This document shows, in pieces, positions 51,743 to 59,416 of a stretch of DNA of 64,000 bases. Position 1 is the first letter of the stretch. Each line of letters opens with the position of its first letter. A program made the translations under genes and the position numbers. The stretch spans positions 2,542,001-2,606,000 of the forward strand of contig NZ_CP038437.2 of the NCBI RefSeq assembly GCF_008329985.2, written 5' to 3'. This DNA is from Halomonas binhaiensis (GTDB lineage Bacteria; Pseudomonadota; Gammaproteobacteria; Pseudomonadales; Halomonadaceae). The notes under the pieces are model-generated. The model made no database searches and was not told where the DNA came from. It saw only the letters and a list, made by a program, of their open reading frames with translations.

Positions 51743-52735
51743 CTATCCTCCAGTCATATTCATGAAGCGCACGACCTGAATATCGCCATCAGTAGTGAAA
51801 TGGTGTTTTTCCGGTTTAAGGTGCATTGCCTCAATGATGGACTGCTTGAGGCGCTCCTTGTCTCCTGGATAACGGCGCAACACTGCCCTCAAGTCCACCG
51901 AGTGTTCATTCCCCAGGCATAACAACAGACGCCCTTCCACAGTGACCCTGACACGGTTACAGCTGGAACAGAAGTTATGGCTATGAGGAGAGATGAACCC
52001 TACTCTGATATCGCTATCGACCATGCGGTAGTAGCGTGATGGGCCTGGGGTGGTTTCCGCCGTGGGAGTCAGTACATGACGCTTCTCGATCAACGCCATG
52101 ACATCGTCGCTTGAACAATAAGTCTCGGCACGAGAATGATCTGACACATCACCCAGAGGCATTTCCTCTATAAAACTGATATCGAGACCTTGCTGACGGG
52201 AGAATTCCACTAGATCCAACACTTCATCATCATTGCGTCCCTTGAGAACCACGGCATTGAGCTTGATGCGCTCGAAGCCGGCATCCTGGGCTGCATGAAT
52301 ACCATCAATCACCTTGCTCAAGTCCCCCGTACGAGTCAGGCGACGGAAGCGCTCGGGATCAAGGGAGTCCAGGCTCACATTGAGACGCTTGAGGCCTCCT
52401 TGACGCAACGATTCGGCATGACGACGCAATCCCGCCCCATTGGTGGTCATGGCAAAGTCCTTCAAGCCCGGTAATGCTCCAATGGTCGACACCAGATTAT
52501 CAATGTTGCGTCTCACCAGGGGTTCACCACCGGTCAAGCGAATCTTTTCTACACCAAGTTCAGTGAAGGCCTCGGCAACCAGGGAAATTTCTTCCAGCGT
52601 CAACACCTGGGCACGGGGCAGAAACGTCATCTCCTCGCTCATGCAATAGACACAGCGGAAGTCACAGCGGTCGGTCACCGAAAGGCGGACATAAGACACC
52701 CTACGGCCAAAGTCATCGATCAACGTTTGTGTCAT
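51743..52735 (-). CDS. moaA: GTP 3-prime,8-cyclase (radical SAM)
   Basis: A 330-residue radical SAM enzyme that, with MoaC, converts GTP to cyclic pyranopterin monophosphate. The N-terminal cluster ligands are CDFRCVYC, the C-terminal cluster [10 protein letters not shown] with a later Cys in LLLCLGN, and the protein ends in the conserved GG. The start at 52735 overlaps the moaE stop in ATGA. It is the last gene of the operon before the terminator. Confidence 0.95.
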   Translation of the reverse strand: MTQTLIDDFGRRVSYVRLSVTDRCDFRCVYCMSEEMTFLPRAQVLTLEEISLVAEAFTELGVEKIRLTGGEPLVRRNIDNLVSTIGALPGLKDFAMTTNGAGLRRHAESLRQGGLKRLNVSLDSLDPERFRRLTRTGDLSKVIDGIHAAQDAGFERIKLNAVVLKGRNDDEVLDLVEFSRQQGLDISFIEEMPLGDVSDHSRAETYCSSDDVMALIEKRHVLTPTAETTPGPSRYYRMVDSDIRVGFISPHSHNFCSSCNRVRVTVEGRLLLCLGNEHSVDLRAVLRRYPGDKERLKQSIIEAMHLKPEKHHFTTDGDIQVVRFMNMTGG

Positions 52736-53226
52736 GGTGACTCTCTCTCCCAGCGCTGAGCGTCGTGATGATCCTGCTCGCGCTCCGATACCCAGTAATC
52801 TCCACTGGCAGTATGTTCCTTCTTCCACAGCGGAGCACGGGTCTTGAGATAATCCATCAGAAATTCGCAGGCTTCGAATGCCGCCCGGCGATGTGCACTG
52901 GCAACCACTACCAATACGATAGGATCTCCAGGGGCCAGGCGTCCAACTCGATGAATGATGCTCACTGCATCGATCGGCCAGCGTTCCCGGGCTTCATCGA
53001 TAATCTGTGCCAGAGCCACCTCTGTCATGCCGGGATAATGCTCCAGAGTCAGCGCCGTTACTTCAGGCCGCTCATTGAAATCCCGTACCAACCCTGTAAA
53101 AGAGACCACCGCCCCTATATCACTACGCCCCGCAAGCAATAACTGCTGCTCAGCCCCCGGATCAAAAGCTTCCTCCTGAACACGGACCTGACTTCGAAGC
53201 ATGGATTTATTGTTGTTCGCCAGCAT
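52732..53226 (-). CDS. moaE: Molybdopterin synthase catalytic subunit
   Basis: A 164-residue MoaE. It has [30 protein letters not shown] and the active-site lysine segment [11 protein letters not shown]. With MoaD it adds the dithiolene sulfurs to the pterin. The start at 53226 follows GGGGGAT, four bases after the stop of the fused moaC-moaD gene. It is coupled to moaA by ATGA. Confidence 0.94.
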   Translation of the reverse strand: MLANNNKSMLRSQVRVQEEAFDPGAEQQLLLAGRSDIGAVVSFTGLVRDFNERPEVTALTLEHYPGMTEVALAQIIDEARERWPIDAVSIIHRVGRLAPGDPIVLVVVASAHRRAAFEACEFLMDYLKTRAPLWKKEHTASGDYWVSEREQDHHDAQRWERESP

Positions 53227-53230
53227 TGGC

Positions 53231-54076
53231 TTATCCCCCTGTCACAGGCGGGAAAAAAGCCACTTCGTCACCTTCCGTGATAGCCGAAGAATCCCCCGCC
53301 ATGACATGATTCACTGCGCACAACACCTGTGCATCATTTAGATACTGAAAACGCTTATCCATTCTGCCGAGCTGTGCCTTCAGTCCGGCCACGTCCGCAC
53401 TGGGCAGGCTGGCGAAAGTGACAGATGTTTCCTCGACACCAAGTCGTTCGCGCAGCTCAGCCAGGCAGCGCACATGCACGACAGCACTGGTCGTCTTCAC
53501 AACACTCTCGGTCGTATTCGATCTATTCTCTGGCATTGGCGCTTCCGCTGCTGTCACTCCCCCCTGATCAGTCACTTGATTCTGATCCGCCGAGTGACCC
53601 AGCGCGATATTGCGGCAATAGTCACCCGACTTGCCCCCGGTCTTGGTCTCCAGGTGCACCGCTCCTATTTCCATATCCTTGTCGACTGCCTTGCACATGT
53701 CATACAGCGTCAAGCAGGCCACCGATACAGCCGTCAGGGCTTCCATCTCGACGCCCGTGCGTCCATTCAGGCGGCACAATGCGCGGACCCTTACACAGCC
53801 AGACTCACGATCGATATCAAAATCGACCGTCACCTTGCTCAAGGACAGGGCATGACACAGGGGAATCAGTTCATGAGTGCGTTTAGCGGCCTGAATGCCA
53901 GCAATACGAGCTGTCGCCAGCACATCTCCCTTTGGCAGACGTCCCTCCACCAACAAGTCCAGGGTTGCAGGCGCCATGAAAACTGCTCCACTCGCCGTGG
54001 CCTCTCGACGCGTTTCAGCCTTGTCGCCCACATCAACCATATGGGCCTCGCCACGTTCATTCAGATGAGTCAGCAT
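53231..54076 (-). CDS. moaC-moaD: MoaC-MoaD fusion: cyclic pyranopterin monophosphate synthase joined to molybdopterin synthase sulfur carrier
   Basis: One continuous 281-residue frame. Residues 1-158 are Moa[50 protein letters not shown] and [14 protein letters not shown] Ser/Thr/Asn/Gln-rich linker of about 40 residues follows. The last 82 residues are MoaD, a ubiquitin-like fold ending in the required Gly-Gly (FFPPVTGG). The sequence shows no frame shift or internal stop, so the fusion is real unless a sequencing gap hides one. The start is taken at 54076 (MLTHLNERG); an upstream ATG in frame adds an unlikely hydrophobic start. Confidence 0.87.
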   Translation of the reverse strand: MLTHLNERGEAHMVDVGDKAETRREATASGAVFMAPATLDLLVEGRLPKGDVLATARIAGIQAAKRTHELIPLCHALSLSKVTVDFDIDRESGCVRVRALCRLNGRTGVEMEALTAVSVACLTLYDMCKAVDKDMEIGAVHLETKTGGKSGDYCRNIALGHSADQNQVTDQGGVTAAEAPMPENRSNTTESVVKTTSAVVHVRCLAELRERLGVEETSVTFASLPSADVAGLKAQLGRMDKRFQYLNDAQVLCAVNHVMAGDSSAITEGDEVAFFPPVTGG

Positions 54077-54114
54077 GTCACGGCTCTCACTAATAAATTC
54101 AAGAAAAATGAGAT

Positions 54115-55380
54115 TCAAGGAAAACGAAACAGTGGGTGGATAGTGACAATTTCACCAGGGTTGGCACTCTCCATGTCATCACCCACCTCAACCAGGCAGT
54201 CGGCTACCACCATCGATGACAGGATGCCGGATCCTTGTGCCCCAGTAGGTATGACATGCAAGCGTCCATCTTCATCGCAGCTCAGCCTGCCACGACAGAA
54301 ATCGGTGCGGCCAAGGCGGCTGTTGAAGCGGCCATCCGCTACCGCCCGTTGGCGTAGTGGGGCCTGGGAGACGCCCTGCATCACTCTCAACAGGGGGGCG
54401 ACAAAGCACAGGAAAGTCACCATACAGGCCACCGGATTGCCCGGCAGGCCGAGAAACGGCACTTGCTGCTCCCCCAGGGTACCACACGCCATGGGACGCC
54501 CTGGGCGCAAGGCAATACGCCATAGTGTCAGACGGCCCATGGACTCCACTGCCGCCTTGGTATAGTCAGCCTGCCCAACCGATACCCCACCACTGGAAAT
54601 CACGAGATCCGCGACCTCGGCAGCCTGGACCAGCCGTGCGACAAGGGCATTGTAATCATCTCGGACAATGCCGAGATCCATGACCTCGACACCATGCTCC
54701 TGCAGCAAGCCAATCAATGAATAACGATTGGCATCATAGATAGCTGCTGCGTCTCGGCCATCACCTGGTGCAGTGACCTCATCGCCGGTAGAAAACACCG
54801 CGACTCTCGGACGACGCCACACAGTGACATTCGCTTGTCCCACTGAAGCAAGAAACCCCAATGCCGCAGCATCAATACGCGAGCCTGCCTCCAGAGCCAC
54901 TTGCCCTCTGGCGATATCCTCTCCCGCCATGCGCACATGCTGGCCACCTTTCACCCGATCTGCCGCATCAATATTCACTCGGTCACCATTGATGGTGACC
55001 TGTTCTTGCATGATGACAGTATTGGCGCCTTCAGGCAGCGGCGCTCCCGTGGTGATGGAGATACATTCTCCCGGCCCCAGGCGCCCTTGCCACGGTTGAC
55101 CAGCCAAGGCCTGGCCCACCAATCGCCATTCAGCAAGAGATTCTCCTGCGCCTTCCTCGGCACAGGGCCAGTTCAGAGCGATGCCGTCCATCGCAGCATT
55201 GGTATGGCCAGGAACATCGAAAGCGGCTATCACCGCTTCCGCCAGCACACGTCCATGGGCATGCGCCAGGACAACCTTCTCCGACGCCAACGGCGCGGAT
55301 ACCAATGTGAGCAATGATGCCCGTGCCTCACTGACACTGAGCATCCTTTCGCCGAGCTCAAAACAGGACAACGTGGTCAT
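54115..55380 (-). CDS. moeA: Molybdopterin molybdenumtransferase
   Basis: A 421-residue MoeA that inserts molybdate into adenylated molybdopterin. Recognisable segments are [60 protein letters not shown] and [15 protein letters not shown]. The start at 55380 is preceded by AAGAGGAACC and overlaps the mobB stop by ATGA. The in-frame upstream extension would translate the 21-bp repeats as RALSRPK-type heptads and is rejected as a leader. Confidence 0.92.
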   Translation of the reverse strand: MTTLSCFELGERMLSVSEARASLLTLVSAPLASEKVVLAHAHGRVLAEAVIAAFDVPGHTNAAMDGIALNWPCAEEGAGESLAEWRLVGQALAGQPWQGRLGPGECISITTGAPLPEGANTVIMQEQVTINGDRVNIDAADRVKGGQHVRMAGEDIARGQVALEAGSRIDAAALGFLASVGQANVTVWRRPRVAVFSTGDEVTAPGDGRDAAAIYDANRYSLIGLLQEHGVEVMDLGIVRDDYNALVARLVQAAEVADLVISSGGVSVGQADYTKAAVESMGRLTLWRIALRPGRPMACGTLGEQQVPFLGLPGNPVACMVTFLCFVAPLLRVMQGVSQAPLRQRAVADGRFNSRLGRTDFCRGRLSCDEDGRLHVIPTGAQGSGILSSMVVADCLVEVGDDMESANPGEIVTIHPLFRFP

Positions 55381-56111
55381 GAAGGTTCCTCTTGGCCGGC
55401 TGAGGGCTCTTTTGGAACAGCTGAAGGCTCTTCTTGGCCGGCTGAGGACTCTCTTTGACCAGCTGAAGGCTCTCTTTGGCCGGCTAAAGGCTCTCTTTGG
55501 CCGGCTGAGGGCTCTTCTTGACCAGCGATACGGCATTGGCTCGCCAACGTGGAGCATGTATCAGGCCAGGCAATGACCCAATGACGAATCCAGGCCGCAA
55601 TGGCGTCGTGATCATTGAGATCCAGTTCCGCCACACCATCCGGCTCGGTAATAGTGGCATCACTGGCAATCGCCCTGACCCATGAATCCTGCGAGGCAAG
55701 CAGGGGCTGGCCAAGAGCAGGACGATAAAGCTCAAGCTTGGGCAACGGCCAGTCCTTGAATCCTTCCACCAGAATCAGGTCAGGCGCAGTGGGCATGACC
55801 ATGCGGATCAACATGGCCAGGTCGGCTTCCTCGGCCTCTGGCGTTTCCATCATCAAGGCATAACGTCGTGAAGAAGCGACCAGCATTGGCATGGCGCCAG
55901 CCTGACGCAGGCGATGGCTGTCCTTGCCTGGCTGATCGACATCGAAGCGGTGATGAGCATGCTTGATCACGGCAACACGCAACCCCGATGCCCTGAGCCT
56001 TGGCAGCAAGCTTTCCAGCAACGTGGTCTTTCCCGTACCACTCCATGCTGCAATGCCCAGAATGGCGACCTCAGGACAAAATTCCAGCTCATGGGATTGC
56101 ACTGCAGTCAT
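55377..56111 (-). CDS. mobB: Molybdopterin-guanine dinucleotide biosynthesis GTP-binding protein with repeat tail
   Basis: A 244-residue MobB. The first 180 residues are the P-loop GTPase (GIAAWSGTGKTTLLESL, VIKHAHHRFDVDQPGKDS, ILVEGFKDWPLPKLELYR). The C-terminus carries seven heptads of the AGQREPS type, encoded by the 21-bp array at 55381-55527. The array is also the moeA leader, so tail and moeA control share one sequence. Start 56111 overlaps the mobA stop by ATGA. Confidence 0.87.
   Translation of the reverse strand: MTAVQSHELEFCPEVAILGIAAWSGTGKTTLLESLLPRLRASGLRVAVIKHAHHRFDVDQPGKDSHRLRQAGAMPMLVASSRRYALMMETPEAEEADLAMLIRMVMPTAPDLILVEGFKDWPLPKLELYRPALGQPLLASQDSWVRAIASDATITEPDGVAELDLNDHDAIAAWIRHWVIAWPDTCSTLASQCRIAGQEEPSAGQREPLAGQREPSAGQRESSAGQEEPSAVPKEPSAGQEEPS
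55381..55527 (-). repeat. 7 x 21-bp tandem array abutting the moeA start codon
   Basis: Seven units begin exactly every 21 bp (55381, 55402, 55423, 55444, 55465, 55486 and 55507), and the first begins at the base next to the moeA ATG. Read on the reverse strand, the unit nearest the gene holds the AAGAGGA ribosome-binding site. The other units carry related AGAGAGCC blocks. The array is in frame with mobB and encodes its C-terminal heptads. Confidence 0.93.
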
Positions 56112-56755
56112 GGCTGAGCTCCTGTGACAGCGGCCTCCAGTGCCAAGCGCTCCTCTTCCGTATTCAGGTTGGCAAAGGCAGCAGGACAGTCGGACATATC
56201 GACCTGGCACCAGGCATGCTGTTCATACCAGCGCAGAATCTTGCGATCGCCCTGCTCCAGCGCCCGACGCAGGTCGTGACGTAACTCACGCCGAATGATA
56301 GCTACCACGGGATGCATTCTTTCACCGTCGAAGGCGTATGCGATATCGACTTTCTCACCATCCGTCACTTTCTGTGCAAGCCCGGCAACCATGCGAGGCA
56401 CCAGGCCTTTCGGCAATGCCGGGCTGTCACAGGGAACGAACACGACCCACTCGGTGGTTGCTGCACACAAGCCACTGTAGATCCCCATCAGCGGCCCTTG
56501 ATAACTTTCCTGGCCATTTTCCAGCATCCGGTCTGACACCACGCGATCCGACAGTTGTGCGTAGCGTTCGAGATGCCGGTTGGCATTGATCAATACTTCC
56601 GACACATGAGGCCTTAAACAGCCCACAGCATGGGTGACCAACGGAGCGCCAGCGAAGTCCACCAGCCCCTTGTCAATGCCTCCCATGCGCCGGCCCTGCC
56701 CTCCAGCCAGGACCACGCCGGTCAAAGCGTGCAGCGCGATTTCTGCCACTGTCAT
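56108..56755 (-). CDS. mobA: Molybdenum cofactor guanylyltransferase
   Basis: A 215-residue nucleotidyltransferase that adds GMP to molybdopterin. The N-terminal loop GVVLAGGQGRRMGGIDKGL binds GTP, and FVPCDSPALPKGL holds the Mg-binding Asp. The start at 56755 sits right after GAGGTA, the end of a repeat unit. It is first in the operon mobA-mobB-moeA-moaCD-moaE-moaA, so this organism probably makes the bis-MGD cofactor. No moaB/mogA is present locally. Confidence 0.93.
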   Translation of the reverse strand: MTVAEIALHALTGVVLAGGQGRRMGGIDKGLVDFAGAPLVTHAVGCLRPHVSEVLINANRHLERYAQLSDRVVSDRMLENGQESYQGPLMGIYSGLCAATTEWVVFVPCDSPALPKGLVPRMVAGLAQKVTDGEKVDIAYAFDGERMHPVVAIIRRELRHDLRRALEQGDRKILRWYEQHAWCQVDMSDCPAAFANLNTEEERLALEAAVTGAQP

Positions 56756-56831
56756 TACCTCAAAACAAGTTGCCTGCTACCTCACACCCAAGTTACCCGT
56801 TACATCAAACTGAAGTTACCTCAAACCGAAG
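56755..56831 (-). repeat. Tandem array of 15-16-bp units forming the mobA leader
   Basis: On the reverse strand CTTCGGTTTGAGGTAA and CTTCAGTTTGATGTAA repeat, with shorter 7-bp pieces between later copies. The last copy, CTTGTTTTGAGGTA, supplies the GAGG ribosome-binding site directly before the mobA ATG. Confidence 0.8.
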
Positions 56832-56918
56832 TGTGCTGTTTCATAACTGTCATCATGCCTTACAGGGACGCCACCCGCCATGCCGGTGGTGTCGCACTAG
56901 GCCACAAGGGAGTATCAT

Positions 56919-56938
56919 TTGTGCACCATATTGCACAA
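56919..56938. promoter_or_regulatory. Palindromic operator candidate TTGTGCA-N6-TGCACAA
   Basis: A perfect 7+7 inverted repeat with a six-base spacer lies 38 bp before the XRE-cupin regulator gene, where an autoregulatory site would be expected. It also faces mobA, 164 bp away. Confidence 0.55.
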
Positions 56939-56975
56939 CGCTACAGAAATTATCTGAATACAGTACGGCTAGGCC

Positions 56976-57575
56976 GTGGTGGACAATCCTATGGAAGACG
57001 GCTTTAATGTCGGCGCTCGTCTGCGCCAACTCCGCCAGGAACGACAGCTTTCTCAACGCGAACTCGCCAAGCGGGCGGGAGTCACCAATAGCACCATCTC
57101 TCTGATCGAGCTGAATAACGTCAGCCCATCCGTCAGTTCTCTGAAAAAGATTCTTGACGCTCTGCCTATCTCCATCAGCGCTTTCTTCGCTGGTGACGAG
57201 CCTAATCATCCCAGCCCTTTCTATCGTGCTGCAGAGCTCACCGACATCGGCGACGGTCAACTGATCTGGAAACTCGTCGCCGCGCGGCGGCCAGATCGCC
57301 GCATGTCCATCTTGCATGAGCGCTACCCTCCAGGTTCCGATACCGGCGAAGACATGCTCGAACACGATGGAGAAGAAGGCGGTGTCGTTGTCACAGGCCA
57401 GATCGAAATCACCGTCAATGGAGAAGTTTCTCTGCTGGGGCCGGGAGACGCCTATTATTTCGACTCGCGCCTGCCTCATCGGTTTCGCAATATCGGTGAC
57501 GAAGAGTGCATCCTGATCAGCGCCAACACGCCACCAACGTTCTCGGATGGAGGACAGGAATTGCATCACGCTTGA
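56976..57575 (+). CDS. XRE-cupin transcriptional regulator (PuuR-like)
   Basis: A 199-residue regulator. The N-terminal XRE helix-turn-helix (RLRQLRQERQLSQRELAKRAG and VTNSTISLIELNNVSPS, residues 14-60) is followed by a cupin barrel (EHDGEEGGVVVTGQIEITVNG, GDAYYFDSRLPHRFRNIG). PuuR-type proteins sense putrescine or related amines, but no puu genes are adjacent, so the regulon is unknown. The start is taken at the GTG at 56976; an ATG at 56991 (MEDGF) is equally plausible. The gene ends against the MITE-like element. Confidence 0.82.
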   Translation: MVDNPMEDGFNVGARLRQLRQERQLSQRELAKRAGVTNSTISLIELNNVSPSVSSLKKILDALPISISAFFAGDEPNHPSPFYRAAELTDIGDGQLIWKLVAARRPDRRMSILHERYPPGSDTGEDMLEHDGEEGGVVVTGQIEITVNGEVSLLGPGDAYYFDSRLPHRFRNIGDEECILISANTPPTFSDGGQELHHA

Positions 57576-57597
57576 TCTGTGTCATCAAGCAACCGAA

Positions 57598-57796
57598 GGG
57601 GCTGCTGACAAAGGTCACGAGCGATGGTCAGGCAAGGCAAAATCCGCCGAAAAAGCGCAGTTTACAAGGTGTAAATGAGCATTTTGAGACGGTTTGACTC
57701 GCTTCGCTCGCCCTTCGGGCCAGCCTTTGGCTGTTGACTCCGCTTCGCTCCGGCTCACGCCGCATGGCCGAGCGCAGTAGTTTGTCAGCAGTCTCC
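57598..57796. mobile_element. MITE-like non-coding element with terminal inverted repeats
   Basis: The left end GGGGCTGCTGACAAA and the right end TTTGTCAGCAGTCTCC share the inverted 11-mer CTGCTGACAAA. The 199-bp interior has no gene but contains AAATGAGCATTTTGAGACGG and short GCTTCGCTC/CCCTTCGGG hairpins. I recall similar CTGCTGA-ended repeats scattered in Halomonas, Marinobacter and Pseudomonas genomes. No other copy is in this window, and no target-site duplication was established. Confidence 0.65.
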
Positions 57797-57801
57797 AGCA
57801 A

Positions 57802-57836
57802 AACGCCCTCGACTCCTTGGTGAGTGCGAGGGCGTT
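57802..57836. terminator. Bidirectional terminator between the XRE-cupin gene and uraA
   Basis: The 10-bp stem AACGCCCTCG / CGAGGGCGTT has a 15-base loop and ends in TTTTCA on the forward strand and TTTTGC on the reverse strand. Confidence 0.75.
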
Positions 57837-57893
57837 TTCATATGACTGGGGCCCTGCGACTCGTTCAGGCCACAGGATGCATCGATACGAACG

Positions 57894-59150
57894 TCAGGAC
57901 TGCTCCGCCTTCGGCAGCACCAGGTTCAGAACGATACCGACCAGAGCCGCCAGGCTGACGCCCTGCAGAGTGAACTGCCCGCCACCGAATTGCATGCCAC
58001 CGATGCCGAATACCAGCACAAGAGACACAATCACCAAGTTGCGCGGAGCCGTCAGCGGCTTGCCCGCACGTACCAGGGTATTCATGCCAACCACCGCAAT
58101 GGAGCCAAACAGCAGGGTCATGATGCCTCCCATCACTGGACCAGGAATGGTCTGCAGAATCGCACCCAACTTGCCGACAAAGGCCAGGATAATGGCCGTG
58201 AACGCCGCCGCTATCATGATGCGTGGATCAAAGGCTCTGGTCAGGGTAACGGCGCCCGTCACTTCCGAATAGGTCGTGTTGGGAGGACCACCGAACAGTC
58301 CGGCGGTCATGGTGGCCAGTCCATCTCCCAGCAAGGTGCGGTGCAGGCCAGGCTTTTCCAGGTAGTTCTTTCCCGTCACTGAGCCAATCGCCACCATGTC
58401 ACCAATGTGTTCCACGGCTGGAGCAATGGCTACAGGAATCATGAACAGAATGGCAGCCCAGTGAAAACTGGGAGCCGTGAAAGACGGCATGGATAGCCAG
58501 GAGGCCTCACGCACCGGGGTAAAATCGACGACTCCCATCATCAGAGCCAGCACATATCCCGTCACAATCCCGCCGAGGATAGGCACCAGGCGCAACAGTC
58601 CACGACCGAAGACCGCCAGGATCAACGTGACCAGCAGGCTGGACATGGAAAGCACCATGGCTTGACCATAGCCAATGCCATCACTGGTTTCCCCGCTGGC
58701 CATGCTCACGGCTACCGGCGCCAGCGCGAGGCCGATCACCATGATCACCGGACCTACCACGACCGGGGGCAGCAGACGATGCAGCCAGGCCGTGCCCTTG
58801 AGACGCACAGCTTGTGAGATAGCCACATAGACCAGGCCAGCCGCGATCATGCCCCCAAGGGTCGCCGATACTCCGAAACTGGCTACCGATCCCTGGATCG
58901 GAGCAATAAAGGCGAAGGATGAAGCAAGAAAGACCGGTACCGACATGCGCGTAGTGGCATGGAATACCAAGGTACCGATGCCCGCAGTGAACAAGGCCAC
59001 ATTCGGGTCCAGCCCTGTCAGCAGCGGCACCAGCACCAGGGCCCCGAAAGCCACGAACAGCATCTGGGCTCCAGTGATCATGGTGCGAGGCAGTGAAGTC
59101 ATCACCATGCGCTCTTCTGAGTTCGAGGGAGACAAGGAAGGGTCGGTCAT
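57894..59150 (-). CDS. uraA: Uracil permease, NCS2 family
   Basis: A 418-residue inner-membrane protein with about fourteen helices. NCS2 hallmarks are the VFLASSFAFIAPI segment, the substrate-binding APAVEHIGDMVAIG with its conserved Glu, and the GGPPNTTYSEVTGAV loop of helix 10. It imports uracil with protons. The start at 59150 has CGGAG six bases upstream; the longer frame reads through an unlikely leader. A terminator lies downstream at 57802. Confidence 0.9.
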   Translation of the reverse strand: MTDPSLSPSNSEERMVMTSLPRTMITGAQMLFVAFGALVLVPLLTGLDPNVALFTAGIGTLVFHATTRMSVPVFLASSFAFIAPIQGSVASFGVSATLGGMIAAGLVYVAISQAVRLKGTAWLHRLLPPVVVGPVIMVIGLALAPVAVSMASGETSDGIGYGQAMVLSMSSLLVTLILAVFGRGLLRLVPILGGIVTGYVLALMMGVVDFTPVREASWLSMPSFTAPSFHWAAILFMIPVAIAPAVEHIGDMVAIGSVTGKNYLEKPGLHRTLLGDGLATMTAGLFGGPPNTTYSEVTGAVTLTRAFDPRIMIAAAFTAIILAFVGKLGAILQTIPGPVMGGIMTLLFGSIAVVGMNTLVRAGKPLTAPRNLVIVSLVLVFGIGGMQFGGGQFTLQGVSLAALVGIVLNLVLPKAEQS

Positions 59151-59295
59151 CAGGGGCTCCGGGTAGGCATCGGCTGAAAATGGTCGCCATGTTACCAATT
59201 TCGTCCGTTGACTTATTACTGATCGCATCATTTCAAGCTCACGCGGCCTCAAGCCTTCGACCTCAAACCTTCAAAGTCACGCGATCGCAAACAAA

Positions 59296-59327
59296 GCCCC
59301 CCGATGATAAAAACTCATCAGGGGGCA
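59296..59327 (-). terminator. Terminator of the glycerol ABC operon
   Basis: On the reverse strand GCCCCCTGATGA pairs with TCATCGGGGGGC, with one offset base, and ends in TTTGTTTG. It lies 90 bp after the glpV stop. Confidence 0.7.
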
Positions 59328-59416
59328 TTGCCTTCTCTTGCTCTTTTACGCCTCCTACTCTTTCTATTCTTCTCCCACGTTTTTCAACCACTCTCGGCTT
59401 CGCTCTCGCACCGGCT

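Larger units (their letters stand above)
57576..57893. other. 318-bp intergenic region filled by a MITE-like element and a terminator
   Basis: It consists of the 57598-57796 element followed by the shared terminator at 57802-57836. No gene is seen. Confidence 0.6.

Noticed and set aside
55381..55557. N-terminal extension of moeA through the 21-bp repeats
   Set aside because: The family start [10 protein letters not shown] at 55380 has a ribosome-binding site and an ATGA overlap with mobB. The extension is only repeat translation.
56853..57569. 238-codon reverse frame opposite the XRE-cupin gene
   Set aside because: It is antisense to a clear helix-turn-helix plus cupin protein and has no domain of its own.
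57700..57760. Rho-independent terminator made by the GCTTCGCTC / CCCTTCGGG hairpins
   Set aside because: The hairpins are internal to the MITE-like element and not followed by T runs; the real terminator is at 57802-57836.
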